Assembly: GCF_904846225.1 (NCBI RefSeq)
Contig: NZ_CAJGZJ010000002.1
Span: forward strand, 248,001 to 312,000
DNA from: Psychrobacter immobilis
Lineage (GTDB): Bacteria > Pseudomonadota > Gammaproteobacteria > Pseudomonadales > Moraxellaceae
Reading direction: 5' to 3'
DNA: 64,000 bases
The notes under the pieces were generated by a model, which was given only the letters and a program-made list of their open reading frames with translations, ran no database searches and was not told where the DNA came from. Shown in pieces: positions 36,403 to 45,500 of the stretch (the first letter of the stretch is position 1; every line of letters starts with the position of its first letter). Both the position numbers and the translations under genes were made by a program.

Positions 36403-37149
36403 ATGAGCACCTTGTTTAGCGTAAATTTGAATAAACTGGCATTAATCAGAAATTCTCGCGGCACCGATTATCCTAACTTATTATACTTTGTAAAAAAGTT
36501 AATTGATCTAGGTGTCAAAGGATTTACTGTGCATCCGCGACCTGATGAGCGTCATATCAGATACCAAGATGTCTATGATATCAGTGCGTTTTTAAGCGAT
36601 TATAAAGACATCGAATTCAATATCGAAGGCAACCCGAACGAGCAGTTTTTATCGCTGATTCGTGAGGTCAAACCGCATCAATGTACGCTCGTGCCCGACA
36701 GCGAAGACCAATTAACCTCCGACCATGGTTTTGATATCATCAAACATAAAGATATGCTGTCAGCGTTGAGTCGTGAGCTGCAAGGTTTTGGTACGCGCTG
36801 CGCGGTATTTATCGATCCTGATATCGAACAAATCAAAGCGGTCATCGATAGCGACGTACAAACGATAGAGATGTATACCGAAGAATGGGCGCGCGCTTAT
36901 GATACTGGTGACAATGATGACGATGTTACTTTTAATGAAGTGAAGCAACGCTTTAGCGACTGTATCAACCTCGCCAGTGACAACGGTATTCGCGTCAATG
37001 CCGGTCATGATTTGAATTTAGAGAATTTGGCCCAGTTGCTCAGTCTTGGTAATATCGCTGAGGTGTCTATCGGTCATGCGTTTACGATTGAATCACTGGA
37101 GCAAGCGATGCATAATGTGGTGCGTCAGTATTTGGCAATTTGTGCTTAA
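36403..37149 (+). CDS. pdxJ: Pyridoxine 5'-phosphate synthase, divergent form
   Basis: Condenses 1-deoxyxylulose-5-phosphate with 3-amino-2-oxopropyl phosphate to form pyridoxine 5'-phosphate. The TIM-barrel landmarks are present: GFTVHPRPDERHIR (about 40-53), an active-site Glu in IEFNIEGNPN, and the catalytic loop RVNAGHDLNLENL (His near 205), ending SIGHAF. The N-terminus reads FSVNLNKLALIRNSRG instead of the gammaproteobacterial GVNIDHVATLRQARG, so it belongs to a different branch, closer in feel to Bacteroidetes-type PdxJ. Genes usually beside pdxJ (recO, acpS) are absent. A second, standard copy may exist elsewhere. 248 residues. Confidence 0.85.
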   Translation: MSTLFSVNLNKLALIRNSRGTDYPNLLYFVKKLIDLGVKGFTVHPRPDERHIRYQDVYDISAFLSDYKDIEFNIEGNPNEQFLSLIREVKPHQCTLVPDSEDQLTSDHGFDIIKHKDMLSALSRELQGFGTRCAVFIDPDIEQIKAVIDSDVQTIEMYTEEWARAYDTGDNDDDVTFNEVKQRFSDCINLASDNGIRVNAGHDLNLENLAQLLSLGNIAEVSIGHAFTIESLEQAMHNVVRQYLAICA

Positions 37150-37232
37150 TCCGCATTAATAATAAAATAGTCTGGTCTTATCTGCTGTCTTAGAACCTGC
37201 ATTATTAATATCTGCATCATCAAGCAGACTCT

Positions 37233-37403
37233 AGGGCGTGTCCTCATTGTAAAAATGGTCATAAAAATGAGATAAATTGCAGTTAAACGAGGAAAATAGC
37301 GCAAATAATATCGAGATATTGATAAGCTATTTAACGATGCTTGGCAAAATTTAGCTATTTTTAGCCCATTTAGATATTATCGTTTGAATTGAGGATATGC
37401 CCT
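37233..37403. mobile_element. Complete family B MITE-like element (171 bp)
   Basis: Starts AGGGCGTGTCCTCATTG, ends AATTGAGGATATGCCCT. The interior matches 30449-30620 through GAGATAAATTGCAGTTAAAC and TCGAGATATT, while the subterminal parts differ. No coding capacity. Its right end is 25 bp before the kbl start and 8 bp before its ribosome site. Confidence 0.75.
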
Positions 37404-37427
37404 CACAATATTAAAAAAGGAATCTTT

Positions 37428-38618
37428 ATGTATCAAGCCTTTCAAAAGCATTTACAACAAGAAATCAGCGATATACGCGCAGCAGGATTGTATAAAAACG
37501 AGCGCGTCATCACCTCCCCACAAGATGCGCTCATCAAAATCGCCGATGGCCGTGAGGTACTTAATTTCTGCGCCAATAATTATCTTGGATTGTCTGACCA
37601 TCCTGAGATTAAAAAGGCGGCGATCAAAGCCATTGAAGACTCAGGTTATGGTATGTCATCGGTGCGTTTTATTTGTGGTACGCAAGATTTGCATAAGCAA
37701 TTAGAAGCGGCGATTTCTAAGTTTTTTAATACCGAAGATACGATTCTTTATGCGGCCTGTTTCGATGCCAATGGCGGTGCCTTTGAGCCACTGCTAACTG
37801 GCGAGGATGCCATTATTTCTGATTCGTTAAATCATGCCTCAATCATTGATGGTGTGCGCCTGTGTAAAGCGGCGCGATACCGCTATGCCAATGCGGATAT
37901 GCAAGATTTAGAGACTCAACTGCAGGCAGCGCAAGCACAGCGTTTTCGTTTGATTGTCACTGATGCCGTGTTTTCAATGGATGGTAATGTAGCGCCGATG
38001 GATGAGATTTATGCGTTGGCACAAAAATATGATGCTATGGTCATGATTGACGAGTGTCATTCAGCAGGCGTCGTCGGTCGCACTGGTGGCGGCGTGACTG
38101 AATTGTTTGATCTACGTGGTGATATCGAGCTTATCACGGGTACTTTAGGCAAGGCATTTGGCGGTGCTATTGGCGGCTTTACGACGGGTAAAAAAGAAAT
38201 GATTGAGCTGCTCCGTCAACGCTCACGCCCGTATCTGTTTTCAAATTCCATTCCGCCCATGATAGCGGCCGCTGGATTAAAAGCCTTTGAGATACTCGCG
38301 CAAGACAATACTCTACAAGACCAATTGCATGAAAACACCGCCTATTTCGTTAAGCAAATGCTAGAGGCGGGCTTCGATATCAAGCCCACCAAATCGGCTA
38401 TTTGTGCGGTCATGCTTTATGACGCCACTGTCTCTCAACAAATGGCAGAGGCGCTGCTTAACGAGGGCATTTATGTGATTGGCTTCTTTTACCCTGTCGT
38501 ACCCAAAGACGAAGCTCGCATTCGTGTCCAGCTCTCTGCCGCCCATACTCGCGAGCAGCTAGACCAGTGTATCGCCGCCTTTATCAAAGTCGCCAAGCAA
38601 ATGAAAGTGATTGATTAG
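37428..38618 (+). CDS. kbl: Glycine C-acetyltransferase (2-amino-3-ketobutyrate CoA ligase)
   Basis: PLP enzyme that cleaves 2-amino-3-ketobutyrate with CoA to glycine and acetyl-CoA, second step of threonine degradation. Fold-type I markers: CANNYLGLSDHPEI (about 45-58), SVRFICGTQ, MIDECHSAGVVGRTGGG, and the PLP lysine in TGTLGKAFGGAIGG near 244. AAAAGGAATCTTT precedes ATG 37428; the longer frame starting in the family B element is rejected. Length 396 residues equals E. coli Kbl (398). tdh follows on the same strand, but 220 bp of repeat DNA (A11) separates them. Acetyl-CoA from this step feeds the same pool as Pta/Acs. Confidence 0.96.
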   Translation: MYQAFQKHLQQEISDIRAAGLYKNERVITSPQDALIKIADGREVLNFCANNYLGLSDHPEIKKAAIKAIEDSGYGMSSVRFICGTQDLHKQLEAAISKFFNTEDTILYAACFDANGGAFEPLLTGEDAIISDSLNHASIIDGVRLCKAARYRYANADMQDLETQLQAAQAQRFRLIVTDAVFSMDGNVAPMDEIYALAQKYDAMVMIDECHSAGVVGRTGGGVTELFDLRGDIELITGTLGKAFGGAIGGFTTGKKEMIELLRQRSRPYLFSNSIPPMIAAAGLKAFEILAQDNTLQDQLHENTAYFVKQMLEAGFDIKPTKSAICAVMLYDATVSQQMAEALLNEGIYVIGFFYPVVPKDEARIRVQLSAAHTREQLDQCIAAFIKVAKQMKVID

Positions 38619-38653
38619 GGTGGTATTTACCTTCTGCAGTCAATCCAGTATTA

Positions 38654-38814
38654 AAAAGATATAGCACAACGGGGATTCATTTTTTGCAGCCTCTGTCAGC
38701 GTAGACACAGCACGCAAGAAAAATTAATACCCGTTGCGCGTTACGCGTTACGCGTTACGCGTTACGCGTTACGCGTTACGATATAAAGTATCCTTTTTAT
38801 TTAAGACTTACTAT
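38654..38814. repeat. Hairpin repeat family A, copy 11 (reverse, with heptamer array)
   Basis: Stem AACGGGGATTCATTTTTT / AAAAATTAATACCCGTT with the reversed core GCAGCCTCTGTCAGCGTAGA. After the right stem the element is expanded by a GCGTTAC tandem array (38738-38779) before the usual end TTTATTTAAGACTTACTATA. Located between kbl and tdh. Confidence 0.8.
38738..38779 (+). repeat. Six perfect GCGTTAC heptamers
   Basis: GCGTTAC repeats head to tail six times without mismatch (42 bp). Other family A copies have a single GCGCG/CGCGT stretch at the same place, so the array grew inside the repeat element. Confidence 0.95.
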
Positions 38815-38839
38815 AAAAACAGCTAAATAAGAGAAAAAT

Positions 38840-39865
38840 ATGAAAGCACTGGTTAAAGCCCATGACAAGAAAGGCATCTGGATGCAAGACGTGCCAGAAC
38901 CGACAGTCGGCATCAATGACGTTAAAATAAAAATTAAAAAAACCGCCATTTGTGGTACAGATTTGCACATTTATAAGTGGGATGAGTGGTCACAAAACAC
39001 CATCAAAACGCCGATGATTATCGGACATGAATACGTCGGTATCATTAGCGAAGTGGGCGATGGTGTAAAGCATTTTGCAGTGGGTGACCGAGTCACAGGC
39101 GAAGGCCATATCGCCTGCGGGCATTGCCGCAACTGCCGCCGTGGTAAGCTACATGTGTGCGAAAACACCATCGGCGTGGGCGTTGACCGCGATGGGGCGT
39201 TTGCCGAATATTTGGTGATACCTGCCGACAATGCCGTGAAACTCGACGAGCGTATCAGCGATGAGATGGCAGCCATTATGGACCCCTTTGGCAATGCCAC
39301 TCATACTGCCCTTTCATTCCCTGTACTGGGTGAGGATGTGCTGATTACGGGTGCAGGCCTGATTGGGTCAATGGCAACGGCGATTTGCCGATTTGCCGGG
39401 GCGCGTAATATTGTGGTCAGCGATATCAGTGATTATCGCCTAGAGCTTGCCAAAAAAATGGGCGCGACGATGACCATCAACCCAGCCAAAGGGGAAACCA
39501 TCGAAGGCGCTATCGATACGTTAAAAATGCACGGATTTGACATTGGGCTTGAGATGTCAGGCTCGCCTCAGGCCTTTGATTCGATGATTAGTAACATGTA
39601 TAACGGCTCTAAAATTGCGCTCTTGGGCATTTTACCCAACACCACCACGGTGGATTGGAGCAAGATTATCTTTAAGGCGTTAACCCTAAAAGGTATTTAT
39701 GGCCGCGAGATGTGGGAGACGTGGTATCAGATGGAGCAAATGCTGATTAGCGGTATTGATTTGACACCCATCATTACCCATCGCATGCACATTGATGATT
39801 TTCAAGAAGGCTTTGATATCATGGAAAGTGGGCAATGCGGTAAGGTGATTTTAAGCTGGGATTGA
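38840..39865 (+). CDS. tdh: L-threonine 3-dehydrogenase
   Basis: Zinc-dependent NAD+ oxidation of L-threonine to 2-amino-3-ketobutyrate, which Kbl then cleaves. Catalytic zinc site: Cys38 ([11 protein letters not shown]) and GHEYVGII; structural zinc: the four-cysteine [19 protein letters not shown] cluster. NAD-binding [14 protein letters not shown] is near 168-181. Length 341 matches E. coli Tdh exactly. AGAGAAAAAT precedes the ATG. The promoter probably lies within or beside repeat A11. A terminator follows. Confidence 0.97.
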   Translation: MKALVKAHDKKGIWMQDVPEPTVGINDVKIKIKKTAICGTDLHIYKWDEWSQNTIKTPMIIGHEYVGIISEVGDGVKHFAVGDRVTGEGHIACGHCRNCRRGKLHVCENTIGVGVDRDGAFAEYLVIPADNAVKLDERISDEMAAIMDPFGNATHTALSFPVLGEDVLITGAGLIGSMATAICRFAGARNIVVSDISDYRLELAKKMGATMTINPAKGETIEGAIDTLKMHGFDIGLEMSGSPQAFDSMISNMYNGSKIALLGILPNTTTVDWSKIIFKALTLKGIYGREMWETWYQMEQMLISGIDLTPIITHRMHIDDFQEGFDIMESGQCGKVILSWD

Positions 39866-39907
39866 TTTTGGTGATTCGTGATTAACTTTTAAATTGTCAT
39901 AACTCAT

Positions 39908-39939
39908 AAAACGGCGCTGATTTTAGTGCCGTTTTTTTT
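39908..39939 (+). terminator. tdh terminator
   Basis: AAAACGGCGCTGATTTTAGTG CCGTTTTTTTT hairpin, stem AAAACGGC/GCCGTTTT, after tdh. Confidence 0.8.
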
Positions 39940-40030
39940 CGGGTATTGAAAAGTGATGAGAGAGATAGAAAAGCTTCGCGATGGGAATTAGTTTGATTGA
40001 AATGCTATGTTTAACGAATAATCATAGGTT

Positions 40031-40077
40031 AGGGCGTGTACTCAATTCACCTGACGATGAATGATAGTGCACGCCCT
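40031..40077. repeat. Short family B palindrome (47 bp)
   Basis: AGGGCGTGTACTCAATTC on the left and GTGCACGCCCT on the right: both termini of family B with almost no interior. It is the shortest derivative in the window. Confidence 0.65.
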
Positions 40078-40220
40078 AAATAATTAGATATACCAACAGT
40101 ATATATACAAATTATAATAAAGTAGATTTTGTAAAGATTGATTTACATAGATAATTGCTAGCTTTGAAAATCATGCAATTAAAACACTGAAGAGTGTCTA
40201 TTCTACATGTGAGAGAAACC

Positions 40221-40856
40221 ATGAAAATGAAGTATCTATTTGGTATTGTTCTATCAACCGCTTTACTCAGCGCTTGCGCTACTACAAACGCTCCCACCTC
40301 TTCAACTACTGTTGATTCAAGTTCTAAACTGAACGTTAGTGGCTTGTCACCTTCTGAAAAGATAGAGGCTTATTCTAATCAGTTAATGACTAGCGACAAT
40401 ACAGAATACGCAACTTTTAGTAACTTACAGATGGTTCGAGACTATCGAACTGAGGGTCGATATGCTCCTAATCCATATGGTATTTACGCTGTTGATGGTA
40501 TACCAGTAAAGAAGTACTCTAATTCTTTATTCGGCTCTGGATGGTATATTCATGCTGCTCAAATGGCGGTGGCAAAAGTAAAAATACCAGTTGGTGAGCA
40601 TGTTGTCGAGCTTAGTCAGATAACAGCTCGGAATAGAAGTGATATAACGCTACCTAAGGTAGATTACAAACCTAATACCGATTATATTAGTGTTCTTAAA
40701 GCGAACAAAGGTGTTATATCCATTCATATTTATACCTATGAGCTAGACGATAGACTCTCAAGAATGGATAGAGATTCCGTTATCTTAAAAGATGAAATTA
40801 TCAGTAAAGAAGTTGATATCTTAAAAGATAAAATTATCACTCAAAAAATTAATTAA
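40221..40856 (+). CDS. Putative lipoprotein
   Basis: Predicted lipoprotein of 211 residues: signal peptide MKMKYLFGIVLSTALLSAC with lipidated Cys19, a Ser/Thr-rich linker, then a mixed alpha/beta region of unknown function. The end of the protein has an internal duplication (VILKDEIISKEV / DILKDKIITQKI). ATG 40221 follows GAGAGAAACC. It is AT-rich and followed 47 bp later by another lipoprotein gene, perhaps as a pair. I do not recognise a family. Confidence 0.65.
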   Translation: MKMKYLFGIVLSTALLSACATTNAPTSSTTVDSSSKLNVSGLSPSEKIEAYSNQLMTSDNTEYATFSNLQMVRDYRTEGRYAPNPYGIYAVDGIPVKKYSNSLFGSGWYIHAAQMAVAKVKIPVGEHVVELSQITARNRSDITLPKVDYKPNTDYISVLKANKGVISIHIYTYELDDRLSRMDRDSVILKDEIISKEVDILKDKIITQKIN

Positions 40857-40903
40857 TGGTGTTTCATTCATTTTTTTACTTTACTGTATATGGATTTAGC
40901 ATT

Positions 40904-41395
40904 ATGAATAAAGCTATCATAATTTCTCTACTTGTCTTACCTATTTCAGTTGTTGGCTGTGCTACAACAAATAATTTAGATAAGTTAGAAAAAACTACAC
41001 CGCAAACGGTTCAATTGCCTGTCAATTATATAGATGCCTATGCCAACGCTAAAGACTACTACTTACGCTGTGCAACAAAACGTGGCGTCAGTTACCCTAT
41101 CACCGTTTATACGAATGGTACGCCAGTCACCATCACCAATACCACGCCTGATATAAGCGTCTCGTCAAACCTAGATAGAAAAAATAAACTAGCGACGTTG
41201 AATGTTGTAGAAGGCGCTAATGTGTCAGAACATACCGTGTTTTCTGAGATTGATGAGAGCAAAACGCAAGTGAGCTTTTATAATAAAACATCGGGGTATT
41301 TGCGCTCTCAAACCTACAAACAAAAAATGGAAACGGAAAAGTTCGATCTTCTTAAAAAAGTAAGTTTAGATCGCAACATCGAATGTATAAGATAA
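40904..41395 (+). CDS. Putative lipoprotein
   Basis: Predicted lipoprotein of 163 residues. The signal peptide ends PISVVGC (Cys18), followed by ATTNNLDKLEKTT and a small domain with two cysteines (YLRCATKRG and RNIECIR) that could pair in the periplasm. Start ATG 40904 is preferred to a longer frame at 40856 that would add a hydrophobic leader in front of the signal peptide. No recognisable family. A terminator that duplicates the purL terminator follows at 41481. Confidence 0.6.
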   Translation: MNKAIIISLLVLPISVVGCATTNNLDKLEKTTPQTVQLPVNYIDAYANAKDYYLRCATKRGVSYPITVYTNGTPVTITNTTPDISVSSNLDRKNKLATLNVVEGANVSEHTVFSEIDESKTQVSFYNKTSGYLRSQTYKQKMETEKFDLLKKVSLDRNIECIR

Positions 41396-41480
41396 CAACT
41401 GATTAGTTATCAGAATATTTTTCTTTCTATGAAACTTAGATATAGTTTTATCCAGCGCCATTGCGATAATAGTTAAGACC

Positions 41481-41510
41481 AAAAAAGGTGAGCCTAAGCC
41501 CACCTTTTTT
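41481..41510. terminator. Terminator, duplicate of the purL terminator
   Basis: AAAAAAGGTGAGC ... GCCCACCTTTTTT hairpin, symmetrical with A- and T-runs. Nearly the same as the purL terminator at 42455-42486, and in the same position relative to the purL-like fragment. It can stop both the lipoprotein gene and the antitoxin operon. Confidence 0.8.
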
Positions 41511-41536
41511 ATTATCTAAAATTAATTCAAATTAGC

Positions 41537-41702
41537 CTAGCGCAACCATGCCCACGCATTGCGGAACATACGCATCCACGCACCGTCCTCATCCCACGCT
41601 TCTGGTTTCCAGCTGTGGTTATACGCTTTTAGGTTACGCTCAGGATGCGGCATCATGAGCGTGACGCGACCATTGATGTTACACAGACTCATAACACCGC
41701 AA
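41537..41702 (-). pseudogene. Duplicated 3' end of purL
   Basis: Encodes the last ~55 residues of a Pur[21 protein letters not shown] followed by [14 protein letters not shown] and ending AWAWLR-stop, where the intact gene ends ARAWLR-stop. Upstream codons have drifted ([11 protein letters not shown] versus GGVTGLCSTDG), and similarity ends near 41702. It has no start and lies 984 bp from the true purL 3' end in the same orientation. With the terminator it forms a direct repeat flanking the toxin-antitoxin pair. Confidence 0.9.
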
Positions 41703-41751
41703 GGAGGACGACCAAAATAATAGCAAAAACAAAATTAGCTACAGTAAACCA

Positions 41752-42033
41752 TCAAGCCTCGGCAATTAACTCAGGCTTTTTATTCAATAAGCGCATTAAT
41801 GTAACCGCAGCCCCTGTTGGGTTTCTAGTACCTTGCTCCCAGTTTTGTAAGGTACGCGAACTGATATTAAGTTTATCGGCAAACTGCTGTTGCGATAGCC
41901 CTGTCTTAGTTCTTATTTCCTTAATACTGGGCATGTCATGGGTAAACTGGCGGCTAGGCTGAGCCTGCCCTTTAGCAATCGCCAATGCTTGATTGAGTGA
42001 TGTAGATAAATCATCGTAAAATTCATTGCTCAT
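41752..42033 (-). CDS. HigA/NadS-type antitoxin, helix-turn-helix
   Basis: A 93-residue antitoxin with a C-terminal Cro/C1-type helix-turn-helix: PSIKEIRTKTGLSQQQFADK and LNISSRTLQNWEQGTRNPTG. The N-terminal half (NEFYDDLSTSLNQALAIAKG) would contact the toxin. It overlaps the toxin gene end by 11 bp and is second in the operon, the HigBA-2/RelE-NadS order (toxin first). It probably neutralises the toxin and represses the operon by binding its promoter near 42360-42400. Confidence 0.88.
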   Translation of the reverse strand: MSNEFYDDLSTSLNQALAIAKGQAQPSRQFTHDMPSIKEIRTKTGLSQQQFADKLNISSRTLQNWEQGTRNPTGAAVTLMRLLNKKPELIAEA

Positions 42034-42358
42034 GGCTATATACCTCTTTAATTTGTTGAGTCAGTTTGTATAAACTAGACTTCTCTTCGCTTGATAGAGA
42101 GGCTTGTTTATTCTTCGGATAAGCTAGCAGCATAAAAAATATGCCCTGACTATTTACAAAATAATAGATAATCCGAATACCACCACTCTTACCTTGGCTA
42201 AGTGCCCATCTGGTTTTTCGAACGCCTCCTGTACTTTGAATCAAATCACCTTGTTCTGGATTATTGATTAGATTTTCCTGCAGCTCTCTATAAGCTTCAT
42301 CATCTAATAGTTTCAGTACTTGCTTAGTAAATATTGGCGTTTCGATAAAATGTAACAT
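42023..42358 (-). CDS. HigB-2/RelE-type mRNA interferase toxin
   Basis: RelE-superfamily toxin that would cleave mRNA on the ribosome. Family features in the 111-residue protein: FIETPIFTKQVLKLLDDEAY at the start, NPEQGDLIQSTGGVRKTRWA in the middle, and GGIRIIYYFVNSQGIFFMLL then YPKNKQASLSSEEK, which closely parallel the HigB-2 pattern of Vibrio. Basic residues in KTRWALSQGKSGGIR are likely catalytic/RNA-binding. First gene of the pair; the antitoxin starts within its last codons. The pair is flanked by direct repeats of the purL 3' end, which suggests entry as a unit. Confidence 0.9.
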   Translation of the reverse strand: MLHFIETPIFTKQVLKLLDDEAYRELQENLINNPEQGDLIQSTGGVRKTRWALSQGKSGGIRIIYYFVNSQGIFFMLLAYPKNKQASLSSEEKSSLYKLTQQIKEVYSHEQ

Positions 42359-42454
42359 TCAATATCCTTTATCTTCATGTCTCATTATATACGTCATTGA
42401 AGTACTTATCTACATATTTTTTCTGAATCTAATTGAGCTAAATATCATAAACAC

Positions 42455-42486
42455 AAAAAAGGTGAGCATTACGCCCACCTTTTTTA
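42455..42486 (-). terminator. purL terminator
   Basis: AAAAAAGGTGAGC ... GCCCACCTTTTTT hairpin 35-65 bp after the purL stop. Confidence 0.8.
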
Positions 42487-42520
42487 TTATCTAAAATAAC
42501 TCAGACTGTCTTGGTAAGTC

Positions 42521-45500
42521 TTAACGCAACCAAGCTCGCGCATTACGGAACATCCGCATCCACGCGCCATCCTCATCCCACGCTTCTGGTTTCCAGCTAT
42601 GGTTATAGGCTTTTAGGTTACGCTCAGGATGCGGCATCATAAGGGTGACGCGACCATCAGTGCTACACAGACCCGTGACACCGCCAAGCGAGCCGTTTGG
42701 ATTGAGCGGATACGTCTCGGTTGGATGACCTTGACTATCGACAAAGCGCATAGCGAGCTGACCGTGTTTTGCCATACCATCGATTTCGGTGGTGTTCAAT
42801 GTGGCATAGCCTTCACCGTGCGCCACAGCGATAGGCAAGATGCTGTCTTGCATACCTTTAAAGAAGATCGATTTAGTGCGCTCAATTTTGACATTGACCG
42901 TACGCCCTTCAAAACGCGCCGATTTATTAGCGATGAAGCGTGGGAAGTTGTCCGCACCTGGGATGAGGTCTTTTAACTGCGCCATCATCTGACAGCCGTT
43001 ACAGACGCCCAAGCTAAAGGTGTCAGGACGGGCGAAGAAGCGCACGAACTGCATGCGTAATTCGTCATGGAACAAGATAGAGTTCGCCCAACCTGAGCCT
43101 GCGCCCAAGACGTCACCGTAGCTAAAGCCACCACAAGCGACCAAACCGTCGAAGTCACGTAGATTGATGCGACCATTGAGCAAATCGCTCATGTGTATAT
43201 CGACCGCTTCGAACCCAGCTTGCGTAAAGCCTGCTGCCATCTCTATCTGACCGTTGACGCCTTGCTCACGCAGGATAGCAACTCTTGGTTTACTGCTGTT
43301 TGAATTGGCACGGCTGTTTAAGTACGGTTCTTCGACCTTTTGGTTGAGATCGAAGTTTGGCGCAGCGATCAGGCCTTTATGGTTTGTATCGGCAATCAAG
43401 TCATACTCTTGTTGCACGCACGCAGGATTATCACGGCGGCGAGCGATTTGATAACTGACCTGACTCCACTCTTGTTGCAACTCGCTACGGCTAAAGCGTA
43501 GAGTGTCATCACCCATGTGCAAAGGCGTTTGGATGATTAAGCTGTCTTCTTCCGAGCTTTGACCGACGAGGCTTAGCATATCGCTAACGTTAAACTCTTC
43601 TGCCAATTGCATGAGCGCGGCGACGTTTTCTGGCAATACTTGGATGACCGCGCCCAATTCTTCGCTGAATAATTGACCGAGTAAGTTATCATCAGTCAAT
43701 GACAGTTTGATACCTTGACGACTGGTGAATTGCATCTCTGCAATAGTCGCTAGTAAACCACCATCACCGATATCGTGATAGGCACTGATGACATTTTGCG
43801 CGTTACCCGCTTGGATAAAGTTAAAGAAATCGATTAAATCACTAGGCTGTGCTAAGTCTGGGCAGTCATTACCTAATTGGCTCAATGTTTGCGCAAGGAT
43901 TGAGCCACCGAGGCGTAATTGTCCTTTAGATAAATCAATTCGATAGAACGCGCTATCGCCGTTAATCAATTCTGGCGTGAGCGTTTTTGCCACGTCAACG
44001 ACAGGCGCAAAAGCCGTAATCACTAAGCTCATTGGTGAGACGACTGATTTGTCTTTCGCGTCGCCTTCATTGTTATCCGTCCAATTGGCACGCATCGATA
44101 GCGAGTCTTTACCCACTGGAATGGCGATACCTAAAGCTGGGCACAATTCTTCACCGATCGCATATACCGCGTCAAATAATGCCGCGTCTTCGGTATCGTC
44201 GCCACACGCTGCCATCCAGTTTGCTGACATGGTGATATCAGATAACTGGGTAATACACGCACCCGCGATGTTAGTAATAGCTTCACCAACTGCCAAACGC
44301 GCAGAGGCTTTTGGGCTAATAAGCGCAACAGGTGTGCGTTCACCAACACTCATGGCCTCACCGCTCATTGGCTGACCATCGATAGCAAGCAAGCCTGATG
44401 CGGTTACTGCGCAATCTGCCACGGGCACTTGATAACGACCGACATATTGATCACGGACAACCATACCCGTGATAGAGCGGTCACCAATGCTGATCAAAAA
44501 TGATTTGCTAGCGACGGTTGGATGACGCAAGACATCTTTGATTGATTCAGCCAAATCAACGTTATCAAGCGCTAAGGCTGGTAAGGTGCGCTCAGAACGC
44601 TCAAAGCTACGTTGCATTTTTGGTGTACCGCCAAGCAATACTTGCATCGGCATATCGACAGGCTGCTCTGCCAATAGTTCATCATCAACGATCAGCTGAC
44701 GAATATCCGTTGCCGTGCCCAAGATGGCATACGGGCAGCGCTCACGGGCGCAAATCGCATCAAACTGCGCTTCACTTTCTGGGCGAATCGCTAGCACATA
44801 ACGCTCTTGTGCCTCATTTGACCAGATGGCCATTGGCGACATGCCCGCTTCTAGCGACGGAATTATACGCAGATTCAAATGCGCGCCCATTTCGTGGTCA
44901 TTGACCAATTCTGGCATTGCATTCGATAGACCACCTGCCCCAACATCATGTAGCGAGACGATTGGATTGCCGTCTTTACCATTATTGCTGGCATCGACGT
45001 CATTGCCCGCCAGCGCCCAACAGCGATCCATCACTTCTTGACAGCGACGTTCCATTTCCGCGTTATCGCGCTGCACAGAAGCAAAGTCTAAGCCTTCATC
45101 TAGTGAACCACTATCAACAGAAGACGCCGCGCCGCCGCCCAAACCAATTTGCATCGCTGGGCCACCAAGGACGATTAATAAATCCCCTTGTTGGATGGTG
45201 TTTTTTTCAATAAGGTTGCGTTTGATATTGCCGTAACCACCTGCCAGCATGATTGGCTTATGATAGCCGCGCATCTCGCTACCGTCTTTGGCAGCTGACG
45301 TATCAAGCTGGAAACTACGGAAATAACCGCATAGGTTCGGACGACCAAACTCGTTGGAGAAATTGGCTGACCCTAATGGTGCCTCGGTCATAATCTCAAG
45401 ACTGGTTGCCATACGATCAGGCGTACCATAATCTTGCGTACTCAACTGACCAGATTGCTCCCACTTTTCGCTAAGCTCTGGAATATGCAAATGCGATACA

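Noticed and set aside
38738..38779. Possible CRISPR-like array
   Set aside because: Repeat unit is only 7 bp and there are no spacers; it is a simple tandem repeat.
41645..41962. Plus-strand frame across the purL fragment and antitoxin gene
   Set aside because: Antisense to a clear HTH antitoxin and to the purL remnant; no ribosome site.
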